Below the pieces are notes generated by a model. It did no database searches, was not told the DNA's origin, and worked only from the letters and a program-made list of their open reading frames with translations. Made by a program: the position numbers and the translations under genes. DNA of 7,666 nt from Oscillospiraceae bacterium. Lineage in GTDB: Bacteria > Bacillota > Clostridia > Oscillospirales > Oscillospiraceae. The stretch is from positions 1 through 7,666 of the forward strand of contig JAFQDY010000179.1 of NCBI GenBank assembly GCA_017399325.1, given 5' to 3'. This document shows positions 6,215 to 7,666 of this stretch, piece after piece (positions within the stretch are counted from its first letter, which is position 1; the number at the start of each line of letters is the position of its first letter).

Positions 6215-6234
6215 TGGTGGACCTGAGGAGATTC
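6215..6234 (-). repeat. Short repeat copy resembling a tRNA 3' end
   Basis: On the - strand this reads GAATCTCCTCAGGTCCACCA: the 3' half of a T-arm, an acceptor strand and a CCA end, as found in many bacterial tRNAs. Its 16-base core (6219-6234) is shared with the 51-base repeat copies at 6080 and 7616, and 18 bases are shared with 7614-7631. Sequence beyond 6234 does not continue as a T-arm 5' strand or anticodon arm, so there is no intact tRNA. It looks like a truncated tRNA tail carried in a dispersed repeat. Confidence 0.6.
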
Positions 6235-6344
6235 AGTCAATCCTTGGTTACACCCGACAATTTGCGACTGGCTAAACAATTTAAGCCGCTCTTAATATAT
6301 ACTTTAGAACCACTCTCTTGAAATGCAGTAAATTTATGATATTG

Positions 6345-6350
6345 TATAAT
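6345..6350 (+). promoter_or_regulatory. -10 box for the + strand regulator gene
   Basis: TATAAT is a consensus -10 box 39 bases before ATG 6390. The best -35 word, TTGAAA at 6318-6323, is 21 bases away, which is too far for a normal promoter, and the sequence at the 17-base position is poor. Expected transcription start is about 6357, inside the adjacent palindrome. Confidence 0.6.
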
Positions 6351-6352
6351 TA

Positions 6353-6366
6353 CAAAAGCGCTTTTG
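6353..6366. promoter_or_regulatory. Perfect 14-base palindrome CAAAAGCGCTTTTG, candidate operator
   Basis: The palindrome is perfect over 14 bases and begins 3 bases after the TATAAT box, covering the predicted transcription start, where a bound protein would block RNA polymerase. The central AAAGCGCTTT equals the core of the catabolite-responsive cre site bound by CcpA (a LacI-family protein), though the outer two bases on each side differ. It may instead be the site of the XRE protein encoded just downstream. Confidence 0.6.
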
Positions 6367-6389
6367 AATAAGTTCTGTGAGGTAAGAAA

Positions 6390-7466
6390 ATGAATATTGG
6401 AAGTTCAATTAAAAAATTTCGGCACCAACAGGATTTGACACAGGAGCAACTTGCTGAATATCTAAATGTGTCTGTTTCTGCTGTATCGCAATGGGAAAGT
6501 GGCAAAACCATTCCTGATGTCTCCACAATTTTGGCAATTGCAAATTATTTTGATGTTACATTAGATGAATTGTTTGACCGCACTTCAAAAGATAAAGAAA
6601 AAGACTTAAAGAAGTATGACGAACTCAATATGCAATATTCAAATCAAGGCGACATTAAAAATTTACTTTCATTATGGAGAGAGGCAGCGCAGAAATATCC
6701 TGGAGATTTTAAGTGCTTAATACAACTTGCATATGCTTTAGAAGCAACAGTATACTGTGGTGGCGATAGCAATGAAATTGCAAGAAACGCAAAGGAAAGC
6801 ATTGCGATATGTGAGCGCATATTGAGAGATTGTAACGAAAATGACACAAGGAATTCTGCGGTACAAATTTTGGTACATTTATATTCTTATAAAGACCTTG
6901 CGATCGCCAATGAAGATTCTGCTGTCAAATATGCAATGATGGCAGATAGTTTGTTTGCATGTCGGGAAATGTTGCTTGAGCATGCATATTTTACAGAGGA
7001 AAGTAAGGAGAAAAAGAGGGAAATTAAGCATCTAAATATGCTTAACTACATGGATCTGCTTACTCGAAATCTTTATTATGGGGAATACGAAAAAGAAGAA
7101 GACAAAATTGATGCATGCAAAACTGCGCTCACATTGTGGGAAACTTTGATATATGACGGGAATTATCAGTTTTTCCATTGCAGAATTCAAAAAATATATC
7201 AGGCACTTGCTATGAGTTACGCAAAACTTCAGATGTCCGCTGAAACGATTGATGCATTAAAAAAAGCGATGTATCATGCAAAACACTATGATAATCTTCC
7301 AAAAGAAGAACTGCATTATACAAGCACTTTTGTAAATGCGGCGACATCGGATGCTTCCGGATTCACGAAAAATTACACTTTTACAAATGCAGATAGTGTA
7401 ATACGAATCAGTAAATTAAAAATATTTGATTTTGTTCGAGATCGTTTAGATTTCGACAATACGTGA
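6390..7466 (+). CDS. XRE-family helix-turn-helix regulator with C-terminal TPR-like domain (paralogue)
   Basis: This 358-residue protein has a Cro/C1-type helix-turn-helix at residues 4-62: SIKKFRHQQDLTQEQLAEYL, NVSVSAVSQWESGK with the recognition helix, then STILAIANYFDVTLDELF. A long helical, TPR-like domain follows, with units such as LLSLWREAAQKYPGDFKCLI, AKESIAICERILRDC and SAETIDALKKAMYHAKHY. It is paralogous to the gene at 4769-5950: HTH and IANYF...DELF segments align, as do YPGD/FPGN, the IxIxExxL unit, and HYTSTF.../TYTAPL... near the end; it is about 35 residues shorter. GAGG at 6379-6382 lies 7 bases before the ATG. It is clearly more AT-rich than the dnaX-recR genes and lies between 51-base direct repeats, which fits acquisition. 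It may repress its own gene through the palindrome at 6353. The ligand and targets are unknown. Confidence 0.88.
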   Translation: MNIGSSIKKFRHQQDLTQEQLAEYLNVSVSAVSQWESGKTIPDVSTILAIANYFDVTLDELFDRTSKDKEKDLKKYDELNMQYSNQGDIKNLLSLWREAAQKYPGDFKCLIQLAYALEATVYCGGDSNEIARNAKESIAICERILRDCNENDTRNSAVQILVHLYSYKDLAIANEDSAVKYAMMADSLFACREMLLEHAYFTEESKEKKREIKHLNMLNYMDLLTRNLYYGEYEKEEDKIDACKTALTLWETLIYDGNYQFFHCRIQKIYQALAMSYAKLQMSAETIDALKKAMYHAKHYDNLPKEELHYTSTFVNAATSDASGFTKNYTFTNADSVIRISKLKIFDFVRDRLDFDNT

Positions 7467-7483
7467 GTTCATATAACAGAACA

Positions 7484-7519
7484 ATTGCCGAGTGTAACTC
7501 AACGGTTGCGCTCGGCAAT
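7484..7519 (+). terminator. Long hairpin downstream of the + strand regulator
   Basis: ATTGCCGAGTGTAACT (7484-7499) pairs with GGTTGCGCTCGGCAAT (7504-7519): 16 pairs including three G-U on the + strand, with a four-base CAAC loop. It starts 17 bases after the stop codon. No T-run follows (GTCATTTAATATAAAT), so it is a poor textbook terminator but a likely 3'-end stabilising or terminating structure for this transcript. Confidence 0.6.
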
Positions 7520-7555
7520 GTCATTTAATATAAATACTAGAAAGAAAAAGCAAAT

Positions 7556-7587
7556 CCGAACAGTTTCGCTACAACGGAACTGTTCGG
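7556..7587. other. Second hairpin between the regulator and the right repeat
   Basis: CCGAACAGTTTCG (7556-7568) pairs with CGGAACTGTTCGG (7575-7587), 13 pairs with one G-U, around a six-base loop. On the - strand a T-rich stretch follows six bases after the stem (TTTTTCTTT), so it might stop transcription entering from the right. No gene is visible within reach on either strand. Confidence 0.55.
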
Positions 7588-7615
7588 TTCTGCTTGTCTG
7601 GGTGGATATTTCAGT

Positions 7616-7666
7616 GGACCTGAGGAGATTCGTTGAATCAAGGTTCGCCTCGGTCAAGCCTCGGCG
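7616..7666. repeat. 51-base dispersed direct repeat, right copy (cut by window end)
   Basis: This is identical to 6080-6130 and in the same orientation. It continues out of the window, so the full repeat may be longer, possibly including the inverted-repeat arm and terminator-like hairpin seen after the left copy. The distance from left to right copy is 1536 bases and encloses the whole + strand regulator gene with its promoter. Confidence 0.92.

Larger units (their letters stand above)
5951..6389. other. Divergent intergenic region rich in repeats
   Basis: This 439-base stretch separates the two divergent regulators. From left to right it holds the control region of the - strand gene (5951-6010), about 70 bases with no clear feature, a dispersed repeat and inverted-repeat structure (6080-6171), a terminator-like hairpin (6180-6213), a short repeat copy resembling a tRNA 3' end (6215-6234), about 85 bases with nothing recognisable, and the promoter and palindrome of the + strand gene (6345-6366). 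An open frame from TTG at 6097 to 6321 crosses the repeats and has no ribosome binding site or protein-like composition, so I do not call it a gene. Confidence 0.8.

Noticed and set aside
6097..6321. Open frame of 74 codons from TTG across the repeat block
   Set aside because: It has a TTG start inside the repeat and no ribosome binding site. It is a translation of the inverted repeat, the hairpin and the tRNA-tail-like sequence, with no protein-like pattern.
7518..7666. Open frame from ATG at 7518 running off the window end
   Set aside because: There is no ribosome binding site, its start lies in the arm of a hairpin, and most of the frame covers a second hairpin and the repeat. It is better explained as non-coding.
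1..7666. CRISPR array, toxin-antitoxin pair or phage defence genes
   Set aside because: There are no regularly spaced repeats; the three repeat-core copies are 139 and 1397 bases apart. The two HTH proteins are far larger than antitoxins and have no toxin partner alongside.

Overview
The window looks like a chromosomal segment of a Gram-positive anaerobe of the Clostridia, probably a gut Oscillospirales/Ruminococcaceae-type organism. This is inferred from the order SRP RNA - dnaX - ybaB - recR, which is also the Bacillus/Clostridia order, from a large Alu-domain SRP RNA, from strong AGGAGG-type ribosome binding sites, and from the protein styles. No ribosomal RNA or other species marker is present, so the assignment stays at that level.

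Region 1 (1-4729) is compact, moderately GC-rich core genome, all on the + strand. It holds the tail of an RluB/RsuA-family pseudouridine synthase, a BaiN/HI0933-family flavoprotein, a stand-alone acyl carrier protein behind a near-consensus sigma-A promoter, the large SRP RNA, dnaX (DNA polymerase III tau), ybaB/ebfC and recR. The run ends in a strong intrinsic terminator. DnaX, YbaB and RecR form a tight replication/repair operon, and the SRP RNA ends only about 20 bases before the dnaX start codon.

Region 2 (4730-7666) is visibly more AT-rich and looks accessory. Two divergently transcribed genes encode paralogous one-component regulators, each with an N-terminal XRE/Cro-type helix-turn-helix followed by a long TPR-like helical domain. 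One is on the - strand (4769-5950) and one on the + strand (6390-7466). Each has a TATAAT -10 box with a palindrome at the expected transcription start, which suggests autoregulation.

The 439-base gap between them is filled with repeats. A 51-base sequence at 6080-6130 recurs exactly at 7616-7666, where the window ends, so the second regulator and its control region sit between direct repeats. A third, shorter copy at 6215-6234 reads on the - strand like the 3' end of a tRNA (T-arm strand, acceptor strand and CCA) next to a terminator-like hairpin. The simplest reading is a regulator gene inserted among copies of a small tRNA-tail-derived dispersed repeat downstream of the conserved recR operon. 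No transposase, integrase, CRISPR array, toxin-antitoxin pair or peptide pheromone gene is visible.
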